Below, piece by piece: positions 39,107-47,759 of a stretch of 64,000 nt of DNA. Position numbers and translations under genes: made by a program. A model generated the notes under the pieces. The model was given only the letters and a program-made list of their open reading frames with translations. It did not search any database and was not told where the DNA came from. Position 1 is the first letter of the stretch, and each line of letters starts with the position of its first letter. The DNA comes from Betaproteobacteria bacterium (GTDB lineage: Bacteria; Pseudomonadota; Gammaproteobacteria; Burkholderiales; Casimicrobiaceae): contig BOKS01000001.1 of the NCBI GenBank assembly GCA_016861105.1, forward strand, positions 682,001 to 746,000. The letters run 5' to 3'.

Positions 39107-39583
39107 TCACTCGCCGCGAGGGGAATCCAGGCCGTGCGGAGCGGCCAGTGCGTGCAGGAGTTCGCCGGCGATCGCCCCGATCGCCTCCTCGTAGCGCGGC
39201 TCGGCGCCGGACACGCCGATCGACCAGCCGCGGCGATGCACGCCGCCGGCGAACGGCAGGCCTTCGACGAGCAGTGCGGCGGCGTGCTCGCGAACCACCG
39301 AGGTGTCCGCGCGCCCGCGGTGGCTGGCGCGCGCCTTGTCGAGCGCGTGCCGCTCGTAGTCGATCGCGCCGGCGTGCGTGCGGCCGAACGTGAAGCAGCC
39401 GAGCAAGGCGTCGTCGAACGGAACGTCGGGCCGCGAACTGTCGGCCACGGCGATGGCCAGCGCCCCGCCGGGACTGATCGCCGGGTCGGCGATGATCGCC
39501 TCGATCGTCGGCCGCAGCAGCGCCATCGCGCGCTCCGCATTCGCCCGCGATCGCGCAACCGGCGCGGCTGCCCCGGCCTGCAT
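39107..39583 (-). CDS. GlcG/HbpS-like domain protein
   Basis: A 158-residue cytoplasmic protein. The pattern AERAMALLRPTIEAIIADP, GGALAIAVADSSRPD, DDALLGCFTFGRTHAGAIDY, KARAS, and SIGVSGAEPRYEEAIGAIAG resembles the GlcG/HbpS family (PF03928-like), in which SAVADxxG, KAxTA and GVSGG segments recur. Members bind heme or cofactors, but function is mostly unknown. It follows the 81-residue membrane gene by 2 bp, so the two are likely co-expressed. Confidence 0.5.
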   Translation of the reverse strand: MQAGAAAPVARSRANAERAMALLRPTIEAIIADPAISPGGALAIAVADSSRPDVPFDDALLGCFTFGRTHAGAIDYERHALDKARASHRGRADTSVVREHAAALLVEGLPFAGGVHRRGWSIGVSGAEPRYEEAIGAIAGELLHALAAPHGLDSPRGE

Positions 39584-39585
39584 CG

Positions 39586-39831
39586 CTACCGCGGCAGCCC
39601 CGCAGGATGCGGCAGGCCGCCGCCCTCGCCTTCCCAGCGCGCGATCGCCTCGTCGCGCGCCTCGACGCCGCGCCGCGTCCGGCGCAGGTACTGGTGCGCG
39701 GCGAGCGCGCCGGCAGCGAGGCCGAGCGCGATCCAGCCGTAGGGGCCGACGCGACGGACGAGGGGCAGGACGCGGCCGGACATCGCGGGAACCGCGGGGA
39801 GCCGCAGGGCGGCGAGATTGGGAAGGTGCAT
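39586..39831 (-). CDS. small single-pass membrane protein
   Basis: An 81-residue frame with one hydrophobic helix (about residues 29-48, GPYGWIALGLAAGALAAHQYL) followed by a basic, then Glu/Gly-rich tail. A GGAGCG-like site precedes the ATG. No family recognised. It is tightly coupled to the GlcG-like gene downstream. The roughly 295 bp upstream of it (39832-40126) contain no gene or clear repeat that I can see. Confidence 0.55.
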   Translation of the reverse strand: MHLPNLAALRLPAVPAMSGRVLPLVRRVGPYGWIALGLAAGALAAHQYLRRTRRGVEARDEAIARWEGEGGGLPHPAGLPR

Positions 39832-40126
39832 GGGACGCTCCGATCGTGGGTGGGGTCGATGCGCCGGCGCGCCCGGGGCGCGCGGCAGGACGGGATCGAT
39901 CAGCAACCCCCGTGCCCGCGACGACGCCCGCGCAGTTGCGACCCGCCGTTGCGCCGCTCGCGCTGGCAGCCGGTGCTCCGGACGCCGAGCGCCGGTGGGG
40001 CTGCGCAATTGCGCCGCACCCGTCGCGAAGGAGTTGCAACGACGTCGGCGATCGGCCCGCGCCCTCCGGCAGGATCGCCGACGGCCCGCGGGCGGGATCC
40101 CGTCGACCGCCGGCCGGCGCCGGACG

Positions 40127-40330
40127 TCAGATCATCTCGATGCCGTCGTCGTCCTCGTCGTCGTCCTCGTCGTCGTCCTCGTCGTCGCCGTCTTCGTCGT
40201 CGTCCGGATCGCCGATCGGCCGCTCGTCGTCCTCGTCGTCGTCGTCCTCGAACGGATCGGGCCGATGCGCGCGCGCCGCCCCGGGGGCCGGCGCGGGCAC
40301 GGCGGCAACGAACGGTGCGGGCAGGACCAC
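40127..40330 (-). CDS. possible acidic Asp/Glu-repeat small protein
   Basis: A 67-residue frame from GTG, starting 10 bp after the LysM gene stop on the same strand. Residues about 27-62 are almost all Asp and Glu (EDDDDEDDERPIGDPDDDED), encoded by a GTC/CTC trinucleotide microsatellite on the plus strand. No domain is known. It may be a real intrinsically disordered acidic protein or only a microsatellite that is open. Confidence 0.4.
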   Translation of the reverse strand: MVLPAPFVAAVPAPAPGAARAHRPDPFEDDDDEDDERPIGDPDDDEDGDDEDDDEDDDEDDDGIEMI

Positions 40331-40339
40331 CTCAGGCCG

Positions 40340-40843
40340 TCACTTCGGCGGGATGCGGAGCTTCTGCCCCGGGTAGATCTTGTCGGGGTGCGTCAGCATC
40401 GGCTTGTTGGCCTCGAAGATCTTCATGTACTGGTTGGCGTCGCCGTAGTGCTGCTTGCTGATCTTCGACAGCGTGTCGCCGGACACCACCGTGTAGTACT
40501 GCGCCTCCGGCTCGCTGCGGTCGACGGTCATCATGTCCTTCACGTGCGAAACGCCGGCCACGTTGCCGCAGCACAGCACGATCTTCTCGCGCGTCGCCTG
40601 GTCCGGCGCCACGCCGTACACGGCCGCCGTGCCGCTCGCGCCGTCGAAGGTCACGGTGAGTCCTGTCGCCGAGAGGTTCTGCGACTTGATGTAGTCGAGG
40701 ATCGCGTCGCCGGCGGCGGCGTTCGCCGCCTCGACCTTCGCCGTGTCCGCCGGGGCCGCCTTCGCCTCCGTCATCGCGGCTTGCGCCTTGCCCCGTCCGA
40801 AGAGCTTCTCGCCGGCGTCGCGCACGAAATCGATCAGTCCCAT
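40340..40843 (-). CDS. lysM: BON and LysM domain protein (Kbp/YgaU-like)
   Basis: A 167-residue protein with an N-terminal helix (GLIDFVRDAGEKLFGRGKAQ), a BON domain at about 40-110 (VTFDGASGTAAVYGVAPDQ, AGVSHVKDMMTV) and a C-terminal LysM domain at about 115-165 (YYTVVSGDTLSKISKQHYGD, PGQKLRIP). This is the architecture of E. coli Kbp (YgaU), a potassium-binding stress protein. There is no signal peptide, also as in Kbp. Confidence 0.9.
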   Translation of the reverse strand: MGLIDFVRDAGEKLFGRGKAQAAMTEAKAAPADTAKVEAANAAAGDAILDYIKSQNLSATGLTVTFDGASGTAAVYGVAPDQATREKIVLCCGNVAGVSHVKDMMTVDRSEPEAQYYTVVSGDTLSKISKQHYGDANQYMKIFEANKPMLTHPDKIYPGQKLRIPPK

Positions 40844-41059
40844 GGCATCTCCCGTTGACGTTGGTGGAGGTTCGTTCGTGGTGGGTCGTCGGCGGGCAGC
40901 ACACGCGCGACCGCCTTCGCGTTCCTGCTCACAGCTTACACCGGCCGGCACGTCGCCGGAGGGCGCTTCCGGCAACGTCCAGCCGGGGCGGAGGATTTGC
41001 TACGATCGCGCGCCGATGATTGTAAGAATTGCGCATCCGGTGCTGGCCGGGACGGTCCA

Positions 41060-41983
41060 TTGAGCGCGCACACGTCCGGCGCGATCCGCCCCGGCTCGCT
41101 CGCGGCGTGGAGCGTCGCACTGCGTCCGCGAACGCTGCCGATCGCGGCGGTGCCCGTGGTCGCCGGGACGGCGCTCGCGTGGGCGCGGCACGGCGCCTTC
41201 GAGGCGTGGATCGCGCTGCTGTCCCTCGCCGGCGGCCTGCTCGTGCAGATCGTCTCCAACCTGCAGAACGACGTCGGCTACACGGTGCGCGGCGGGGAGA
41301 CGGGGACGCGCACGGGACTGCCTCGCGCCACCGCCCGCGGATGGCTCTCGGTGCGTGCCGTGCGCGCGGCGATCGCCGTCGCGATCGTGCTCGCGGTCGC
41401 CGCCGGTGCGCCGTTGGTGGTGCTGCGCGGCTGGCCCATCGCCGTCATCGTCGTCACCTCGCTCGTCGCCGCGTACGCCTACATGGGCGGACCGCGGCCG
41501 ATCGCGTACACCCCCTGGGGCGAGGCCACCGTGTTCGTGTTCTTCGGCGTCGTCGCGCTGGCCGGCACCATCTATGCGCAGGCGGGCACCATCGACGCCG
41601 CGGGTGGCGTGGCCGGCGTCGCCTTCGGCCTGCTCGCGGCGTCCGTGCTCGCCGTGAACAACCACCGCGACATCGCGCACGACGCGTCCACGGGCCGCCG
41701 CACGATGTCCGTCGTGCTCGGCGCGGCGGGCTCGCGCCTCGTCTACCGCGCGAGCATCTGCGTCGCGTTCGCGCTGGTGCCGGTGATCGCCGTATTCGGC
41801 GCGTCGGCCTGGTACATGCTGCCGCTCGCGCTCCTTCCGCAGGCCGTGCGGGTGCTCGGCTCGTTCGACGCGGCCGGCGGCGGGCACGCGCTGACCCCCG
41901 TCCTCTTCCGCACCGTCATGCTCGAGGCCGCGTTCGGCGTCCTGCTCGCGGCCGGCGCGCTCGCGTCCGCCCTCGCCGGCTGA
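41060..41983 (+). CDS. UbiA-family prenyltransferase, MenA-like
   Basis: A 307-residue polytopic membrane enzyme, probably transferring a polyprenyl chain to an aromatic acceptor. The first Asp-rich motif is NLQNDVGYTVRGG and the second is NNHRDIAHDASTGRRTM, both closest to 1,4-dihydroxy-2-naphthoate prenyltransferase (MenA). Eight or nine hydrophobic helices are evident. The start is uncertain: TTG at 41060 is taken because it gives the usual length and no ATG is available; the frame is open to 40997. No other menaquinone gene is nearby, so the acceptor is unproved. Confidence 0.75.
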   Translation: MSAHTSGAIRPGSLAAWSVALRPRTLPIAAVPVVAGTALAWARHGAFEAWIALLSLAGGLLVQIVSNLQNDVGYTVRGGETGTRTGLPRATARGWLSVRAVRAAIAVAIVLAVAAGAPLVVLRGWPIAVIVVTSLVAAYAYMGGPRPIAYTPWGEATVFVFFGVVALAGTIYAQAGTIDAAGGVAGVAFGLLAASVLAVNNHRDIAHDASTGRRTMSVVLGAAGSRLVYRASICVAFALVPVIAVFGASAWYMLPLALLPQAVRVLGSFDAAGGGHALTPVLFRTVMLEAAFGVLLAAGALASALAG

Positions 41984-42001
41984 GCCCGCCGGCGTGCGCC
42001 C

Positions 42002-42457
42002 TCAGCCTCCCGCGCCGTCCCGCGGGATGATCGCGATGTCGCCGCTGGCCTCGAGCACCGCGTAGCGCACGTCCTCCATCCGCCGCAGCCCGTGCTTGAC
42101 GCGCGCCGCGCTCAGGATGTCAGACGCGTCGACGCGCGCGCGACGCATGCGATGCGCGATCGGCCGGCCGTCCTCGACGAGGATCACCGGCCCCCCGTCG
42201 AGCAGCGTGCGCAGGCCGCGCCAGCGCGTCTTCGCCTCCCCGAGCACGATGTCGAGACCGACGAGCGTGACGATGACGATCGCCGCATGCGTGATCGAGT
42301 AGTCGTCGCCGAGCAGCGCCTGCTGCGTCGCCTCGCCGATGACCAGCAGCAGGACGAAGTCGAACGTCGTGATCTGCGCGATCGCGCGCTGTCCCGCGAT
42401 GCGGAACACGACGATCAGCAGCGCGTAGATCGCGAGCGCGCGGACGACGGCGTCCAC
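42002..42457 (-). CDS. DUF421/YetF-like membrane protein
   Basis: A 151-residue protein from GTG. Three N-terminal helices (VVRALAIYALLIVVFRI, FVLLLVIGEATQQALLG, IVIVTLVGLDIVLG) are followed by the conserved cytoplasmic DUF421 segment (LDGGPVILVEDGRPIAHRMRRARV, DASDILSAARVKHG, VLEASGDIAIIP). YetF-like proteins are of unclear function. It is paired with the gene at 42466, whose stop is 9 bp before this start. Confidence 0.85.
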   Translation of the reverse strand: MDAVVRALAIYALLIVVFRIAGQRAIAQITTFDFVLLLVIGEATQQALLGDDYSITHAAIVIVTLVGLDIVLGEAKTRWRGLRTLLDGGPVILVEDGRPIAHRMRRARVDASDILSAARVKHGLRRMEDVRYAVLEASGDIAIIPRDGAGG

Positions 42458-42465
42458 GGCCGCCC

Positions 42466-42957
42466 TCAGGGCAGGACGACGTGGCGCAGCCGGCCGGCCG
42501 CACGTCCCGCGACCGTGCTCGCCGTCTCGCGCACGCCGACGCCCGGCGGCTCGAACTCGAAGACGGCGTCGAGCGAACCGTCGCGCGCAGCGAAGACGAA
42601 CGTGGTCGTGCCACCGCCGCCCACCACCCGCAGCGGGGGCGGCACGACGCTGCGCAGGCGCATGGCGGTCACGTAGCCGCTGTCCAGCGCGACCGTCACC
42701 TCGTCGCCGCGGCCGGCCGCCCGCCGGATCTCGACCCGCGTGGGGGCGCCCTGCCGCACCGGATTCTGGTAGTCGATCCGCGTGCCGTCCGCCACGAGCA
42801 CGCGCCGGCTGGCCGGGCCGTGGCCGAGCACGCCCGCCAGCGCTGCGGCGACGATCGCCGCCAGCAGCACCCGGCCTGCGCGCTGCAACCGCCACCCGCG
42901 CTCGATGCCGGGATCGTCGCCAAGGTCGAGCGCCTGCGTCGTCTTCCGCTGGGGCAC
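42466..42957 (-). CDS. hypothetical single-pass membrane protein
   Basis: A 163-residue protein from GTG after a GGGAGG site. One hydrophobic helix at about residues 27-47 (GRVLLAAIVAAALAGVLG) leads to an extracytoplasmic beta-rich part (RIDYQNPVRQGAPTRVEI, VTVALDSGYVTAMRL, TTTFVFAARDG). No family recognised. Organised as a two-gene unit with the DUF421 protein, so they may work together. Confidence 0.7.
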   Translation of the reverse strand: MPQRKTTQALDLGDDPGIERGWRLQRAGRVLLAAIVAAALAGVLGHGPASRRVLVADGTRIDYQNPVRQGAPTRVEIRRAAGRGDEVTVALDSGYVTAMRLRSVVPPPLRVVGGGGTTTFVFAARDGSLDAVFEFEPPGVGVRETASTVAGRAAGRLRHVVLP

Positions 42958-43033
42958 GGGGCCTCCCGGAGAGCATCGTGTGGCAGCGAGCAGCAAACTT
43001 CGGGCCCGGCGCGCGCCGTTCGGCCGTTCGCGC

Positions 43034-43062
43034 TTGTGCGTCCCGGCGCGGCATCCTAGGAT
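43034..43062 (+). promoter_or_regulatory. candidate sigma70 promoter for the secreted protein at 43097
   Basis: TTGTGC (43034-43039), 17 bp, TAGGAT (43057-43062), ending 35 bp before the ATG, with a GGAAG ribosome-binding site in between. Confidence 0.45.
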
Positions 43063-43096
43063 GGACGCCGGTCCCGTGGCCCTCCGGAAGCGCCCC

Positions 43097-43468
43097 ATGA
43101 TCCTTCGCCCCCCGATGACGGTCCTCGCCGCGGCGCTTGTCCTGCTCGCCGCCGCGCCGGCCGCGCACGCCGTGACCTGCTACGTGGTCATGGACCGCAA
43201 CGACAACGTGATCTACCGCGACGTGGTGCCGCCGGTCGACCTCTCCGACGCCGGGATCCGCGAGCGCGAGGCGCTGCGCATGCGCGGCGAGTACTTCCTC
43301 TTCCACGAGGCCGACACGTGCCCGCGCGTCGAGTTCTTCACGGGGGCGGCGGGAAGCGTCGGACTGCGGCTCGACCAGACGCTGTCGCCGACGACCGCGC
43401 CGCCCGCGAGCGCCCCCGCCGTGCCGCCCGCAAGCGCCCCCGTGGCGCCCGCCCGGTCGCGCCGCTGA
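43097..43468 (+). CDS. hypothetical secreted protein
   Basis: A 123-residue protein with a Sec signal (MILRPPMTVLAAALVLLAAAPAAHA, cleavage after AHA at about residue 25). The mature part begins VTCYVVMDRNDNVIYRDVVPP, contains two Cys (about residues 28 and 75), and ends in a Pro/Ala-rich tail. A CYVVMDRxDNVIYRxxxPPVDLS pattern occurs in short unnamed betaproteobacterial periplasmic proteins, so it is probably real. Function unknown. Confidence 0.7.
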   Translation: MILRPPMTVLAAALVLLAAAPAAHAVTCYVVMDRNDNVIYRDVVPPVDLSDAGIREREALRMRGEYFLFHEADTCPRVEFFTGAAGSVGLRLDQTLSPTTAPPASAPAVPPASAPVAPARSRR

Positions 43469-43626
43469 CCGGCCACTGCGGCGCGCAGGCGCCGCCGGCA
43501 CGCGAGGCGGCCCGCGCGGCCCCCGTGCTAAGCTCGCCATCCTGCGCAACCGGAGGGCGTGCGCCGGGCAGTGCGTCCTCGGGGCTGGTGGACTGACGTG
43601 GTGCACGAGCCCCCACGCCGCCGCGC

Positions 43627-46600
43627 GTGAACGCGGAGCGCCAGGGCCCGGCACGACCTCCCGTGGCCGCCCGCGTCCCCGTTCTCGCGAAGCTCTCGCG
43701 CCCGAAGCACTTCGACGCGCTGGCGCGGCCGCGGCTGTTCGAGCGACTCGACGAGGCGCGCGCGCGGCCCGTCATCTGGCTGTGCGCGCCGCCGGGCTCC
43801 GGCAAGTCGACGCTGGCGGCGACGTGGATCGAGGCACGGCGCGTCCCGCACCTGTGGTACCAGGTCGACGCCGCCGACAGCGACCCGGCGACGTTCATGC
43901 ACTACATGCGCATGGCCGCGCAGGTGCTGGTCGGCAAGCGTGCGGCCGCGCTCCCGCCGTACGCGTCCGAGCCGCAGCAGGACCTCGCGCGCTTCGCGCG
44001 GAGCTTCTGCCGCGAGCTCTTCGCGCTGCTGCCGCGGCACACGGTGATCGTCCTCGACAACTTCCACGAGGCGCGCTCGTCGCCGGAGCAGCGGGCGGCC
44101 TTCGCGCAGGGGCTGGAGGAACTCCCCGAAGGGGTCAACATCCTCGTGCTCTCGCGCGGCGACCCGCCGCCCGAGTTCTCGCGCCTGATGGCCGGCCGGC
44201 GCATCGCGCGCATCGACGCCGCGGAGCTCCGCTGCACCGACGACGAGGCGGACCGGCTGCTCGGCAGCGTCGGGCTGCCGCGCGACGACGTGCAGCGCAT
44301 CGTCCGCCAGAGCGACGGCTGGGCGGCCGCGCTGGTCCTGCTGCGCGAGCACCTGTCGCGGCCCAGTGCGACGCTCGAGGAGTCGCTCGGCGAGGGCAAG
44401 GACGCGATCTTCCGCTACTTCGCCGGCGAGATCTTCGGCCGCGCACGGCCCGAGAACCGGCACGCGCTGATGGTCACGGCGATCCTCCCGTCGATCACCG
44501 AGGGCGAGGCGCGCGAGCTGACCGGCAGCGACGACGCCGGGCGCCTGCTCGACTACCTGTACCGGCGGCGGCTGTTCGTCGACCGCCGCCGCGGCGCCGC
44601 CGTCACCTACCAGTACCACGCGCTGTTCCGCGAGTTCCTCGTCGAGGAGGGCCGGCGGCGGCTGCCCGCCGCGCGTCGGTGCGAGCTCACCGCGCACGCC
44701 GCGCGCCTGGTCGAGCAGCGCGGCGAGCCCGAGTCGGCGCTCGCGCTCTATCGCGACGCCGGTGACTTCGCGGCGATGCACCGGCTGATCGTGGCGAACG
44801 CGCTCGACTGGGCACGCCACGGCCGCTCGCAGGCCCTGTCGGACTGGATCGAGGCGCTGCCCCCGTCGGTGCGCGAGGCCGATCCGTGGCTCGCGTACTG
44901 GCTCGGCCGGGCGTGGGTGTTCGTGCAGCCGGCGCGCGGACAGGCCGCGCTGGAGCGCGCGTTCGAATCGTTCCGCGCGGCGGGGGACCTGCGCGGCCAG
45001 GCGCTCGCGCTCAACACGATCGTGACGGGCTATTACTACGAGTGGGCGAACTTCGCGCCCATCGACCGCTGGCTGCCGGAGTTCAGCAGGCTGCTCGGCG
45101 GCGACGGGGACGTGCCGCTCGACCGCGAGAGCGAGCTGCGCGCGCGCTCCGCCTGGCTCATCGCGATGCTGTTCCGCACGCCCGACGACGGGGCGCTCGC
45201 CGCGTGCGCGCAGCGGCTCGACGCGCTGCTCGACGGCGAACCCGACGTCAACGCGCGGATGATGGCCGCGTCCACGCTGTTCAACTACCTCAACTGGCAC
45301 ACGAAGGGCGACTCGGCGGACGCGCTGGTCGCCCGCGTCGAGCCGCTGCTCGCGCGGCCGGACGTGACGCCGATGATGCAGCTGTGGTGGCGCACGCACC
45401 TCGCCTTCTGGCACTTCATCAACGGGCGCTACGACCGCTCCGCGGCGGTCACCGCCGAGGCGCGCGACATCGCCGAGCGCTACGGGCTCGCGGCCTACCT
45501 GTTCGAGATCGACCACGCGGAGGCGTCGGCGCTGGTGAGCAAGGGCGCGCTGGCCGAGGCGAAGGCGCGGCTGGACGCGATCGAGCGCCGCCTGTCGCCG
45601 TCGCGGCGCATGGACTGGGCCTACTTCCACCACCTCAAGGCGACGCTGGAGCAGCGGATGGGGTTGCCGGCGGCGGCGGTGAAGTCCGCCGAGCGCGCCG
45701 TCGCGCTCGCCCGCGAGACCGGCCTGCCGACGCTGCAGCTGCCGCATTTCATCGCGCGCCTCGGGCACGCGCGCGCGGGAGCGGGCGACCGCGCCGGCGG
45801 CCTCGCCGCGCTCGACGAGGCCCTGCGGCTCGCCGCGGGCGCGGACCGCTGGGCGCTCGAGCAGCAGCGGCTCGCCGTGGAGATCGGCTTCGACCTCGAG
45901 GCGGCCGACGACGACGCGGCCCGGGGGAAGATCGCCCGCCTCGTCGACGCCTACAAGTCGCGCGGCTACGTCGTCTTCCTGCGCAACCGCCCCGACCTCG
46001 CGGCACGCATCGCCGCGTTCGCACTGCGCGAGGGCATCGAGCCCGACTACGTGCGCCTGCTGATCGCGCGCAACGCGCTGGTCGCCCCGGCGGGTGCCGG
46101 CGAAGCGTGGCCTTTCCGCCTGCGGGTGCACGCGCTCGGCGGCTTCGAGCTGGTGCGCGACGGGCAGCCGATGCGCTTCGCGGGCAAGGCGCAGCAGCGA
46201 CCGCTCGACCTGCTGAAGCTCGTCGTCGCGCTGGGCGGCGAGGACGTCGAGAGCGCCGCCGTCACGGCGGCGCTGTGGCCGGATGCCGACGGCGCCGCGG
46301 CCAAGACGTCGTTCGACACCGCGCTCTTCCGCCTGCGCAAGCTGCTGGACGTCGACGGCGCGCTGCGGCTCGCCGGCGGCAAGCTCTCGCTCGCCCCGGA
46401 GCTCGTGTGGACCGACGTCGCCGCGCTGCAGGACACGCTCGACGCGGCGCAGCGCGACTACGAGGCGAAGGCCGGGGCGGCGACGCTCGCGCAGGCCGCG
46501 CGCGCGGTGCTGGCCGCCTGCCCGGGCCCGCTGCTCGGCGCCGAGGAGGCGCCGTGGATCGCGCAGCCCCGCGACGCGCTGCGCGCGCGCATGCTGCGGA

Positions 46601-46890
46601 TCCTGCTCGCGCTCGGCGAGGCCCTCGAAGCGGCGCGCGACTGGGCGACCGCCGTCGACGTCTACCGGCGCGGGCTCGAGGCGGACAACCTCGCGGAGCC
46701 GTTCTACCGCGGGCTGATGCGCTCGCTCGCGGCGCGCGGCGAGCACGCCGAGGCGCTCGTCGCCTTCCGTCGCTGCCGCGAACTCCTCTCCGTCGTGCTG
46801 GGCATGAAGCCGTCGGCCGAGACCGAGCGGCTGTACCGCGAGATCACCGCGCCGCCCCCGGCGGCCGGGACGCCGAAGGCCACGACGTAA
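43627..46890 (+). CDS. STAND/TPR transcriptional activator with SARP-type DNA-binding and BTAD domains
   Basis: A 1087-residue MalT-like regulator from GTG. Walker A CAPPGSGKST (about 53-62) and Walker B TVIVLDNFH define a STAND NTPase, followed by a long helical TPR-type region (about 350-800). The C-terminus differs from MalT: instead of LuxR HTH it has an OmpR-like winged helix (LGGFELVRDGQPMRFAGKAQ, DTALFRLRKLL, about 830-925) plus a bacterial transcriptional activation domain to about 1075. It is followed on the same strand by a small membrane protein, a cytochrome c and a hemerythrin-like protein, its likely targets. Confidence 0.9.
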   Translation: MNAERQGPARPPVAARVPVLAKLSRPKHFDALARPRLFERLDEARARPVIWLCAPPGSGKSTLAATWIEARRVPHLWYQVDAADSDPATFMHYMRMAAQVLVGKRAAALPPYASEPQQDLARFARSFCRELFALLPRHTVIVLDNFHEARSSPEQRAAFAQGLEELPEGVNILVLSRGDPPPEFSRLMAGRRIARIDAAELRCTDDEADRLLGSVGLPRDDVQRIVRQSDGWAAALVLLREHLSRPSATLEESLGEGKDAIFRYFAGEIFGRARPENRHALMVTAILPSITEGEARELTGSDDAGRLLDYLYRRRLFVDRRRGAAVTYQYHALFREFLVEEGRRRLPAARRCELTAHAARLVEQRGEPESALALYRDAGDFAAMHRLIVANALDWARHGRSQALSDWIEALPPSVREADPWLAYWLGRAWVFVQPARGQAALERAFESFRAAGDLRGQALALNTIVTGYYYEWANFAPIDRWLPEFSRLLGGDGDVPLDRESELRARSAWLIAMLFRTPDDGALAACAQRLDALLDGEPDVNARMMAASTLFNYLNWHTKGDSADALVARVEPLLARPDVTPMMQLWWRTHLAFWHFINGRYDRSAAVTAEARDIAERYGLAAYLFEIDHAEASALVSKGALAEAKARLDAIERRLSPSRRMDWAYFHHLKATLEQRMGLPAAAVKSAERAVALARETGLPTLQLPHFIARLGHARAGAGDRAGGLAALDEALRLAAGADRWALEQQRLAVEIGFDLEAADDDAARGKIARLVDAYKSRGYVVFLRNRPDLAARIAAFALREGIEPDYVRLLIARNALVAPAGAGEAWPFRLRVHALGGFELVRDGQPMRFAGKAQQRPLDLLKLVVALGGEDVESAAVTAALWPDADGAAAKTSFDTALFRLRKLLDVDGALRLAGGKLSLAPELVWTDVAALQDTLDAAQRDYEAKAGAATLAQAARAVLAACPGPLLGAEEAPWIAQPRDALRARMLRILLALGEALEAARDWATAVDVYRRGLEADNLAEPFYRGLMRSLAARGEHAEALVAFRRCRELLSVVLGMKPSAETERLYREITAPPPAAGTPKATT

Positions 46891-47429
46891 GCCATCGGTA
46901 AGGCGCGGCCGCGCCCGCGCAAGTGGCGGCGGCCCGCGCGTGCCGGCCGGGTCCTCCGCCCCGCGGCCGCGGCTGCCGCGGCGGCCAATGTCTTCCCTCG
47001 GATCAACGGGTTGCGGCATCGTTCGCCCCAGGCTCCTCGCGGCGGGCAGCCCGCGACCGCCGGACGCGCATCGGTAAGCGATCGGCAAGCGGGCCGCTCC
47101 CACACTGCCGGCATCCCGACACGAGAGCCCCGACCCGGGCCCACGCAAGCGATGCCGCCGACCCGCAAGACCCGCGACGTGAACGCCGGCCGGAGCGCCG
47201 CATGAAGCGCGACGCCCCGCCGGCCGCCGAGGCGGCCGACGCGCCCGACGCGCCCGACGCGCCGGCCCGCGCCGACGCCGCGCTGCCCCGACGGCCCGCC
47301 AGTGCGGGGGGGCGGGGCGCCGCGATGCCGACCGGCGCCACGTCGCGGTCCCCGGCGACGACACGCCGGCGGGCCCGCTGCAAGCCTTTCGTGCTCTAGG
47401 GGCCGCAAGCCGACGACAAGGAGCAAGCC
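46891..47429. other. 539-bp region between the regulator and the redox genes
   Basis: No convincing gene. A short frame from ATG 47202 to 47399 (65 residues) is Ala/Pro/Asp-rich and includes a 9-bp tandem GACGCGCCC repeat; it looks like low-complexity sequence. The region holds three ATCGGTAAG-type motifs (46894, 47070, 47081) described separately, and is probably the regulatory region of the genes from 47430. Confidence 0.55.
47070..47091. promoter_or_regulatory. two 11-bp direct repeats, candidate SARP-type operator
   Basis: ATCGGTAAGCG (47070-47080) is followed immediately by ATCGGCAAGCG (47081-47091), identical at 10 of 11 positions. A third copy, ATCGGTAAG, lies at 46894 just after the regulator stop, 176 bp (16 x 11) upstream. 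SARP-family winged-helix proteins bind direct repeats spaced by 11 bp, one helical turn, and the adjacent gene encodes such a protein. Confidence 0.5.
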
Positions 47430-47696
47430 ATGGATCTCGTCCTGCAACGCATGCGCGACACGAACGGACTGGTGCAGCGCGCCGGCCCGTACGTGCTGCT
47501 CGAACTGCTGCTGCCCGGTGGGACGCTGTTGGCGCTGCTCCTGTTCCTGTGCCGCCGGTCCGACCGTCCTGCCGCAGCGCTCGACTGGGCGCTCGCGCGG
47601 CTCGAGGACGCGCTGGGCGTGCGCGTGCCTGCGGCGCGCCGCCGCGACGCGCAGCACGACGGCCTCGAGCCGCTGGGCTTCGTGGCGGACCGCTGA
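47430..47696 (+). CDS. small membrane protein
   Basis: An 88-residue protein with a good AAGGAG site 7 nt upstream of ATG. One strong hydrophobic helix (about residues 21-43, YVLLELLLPGGTLLALLLFL) precedes a charged C-terminus. No family recognised. First gene after the candidate operator and in line with the cytochrome and hemerythrin-like genes. Confidence 0.6.
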   Translation: MDLVLQRMRDTNGLVQRAGPYVLLELLLPGGTLLALLLFLCRRSDRPAAALDWALARLEDALGVRVPAARRRDAQHDGLEPLGFVADR

Positions 47697-47759
47697 CTGG
47701 GCGCACGCACCGCCTTCACCCCCGACCGCTCACCACACGCCAACACCGAGGAGGACACC

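Noticed and set aside
41016-41063. 15-residue leader peptide overlapping the MenA-like start (ATG at 41016, TTGA overlap)
   Set aside because: No ribosome-binding site or attenuator-like structure; overlap could be chance and the start of the main gene is itself uncertain.
47202-47399. 65-residue Ala/Pro/Asp-rich frame with tandem 9-bp repeats
   Set aside because: Low complexity, no recognisable motif; kept only as a note in the intergenic entry.
43528-47706. Minus-strand open frame of 1392 codons
   Set aside because: Antisense shadow of the STAND/SARP regulator; no domain pattern.
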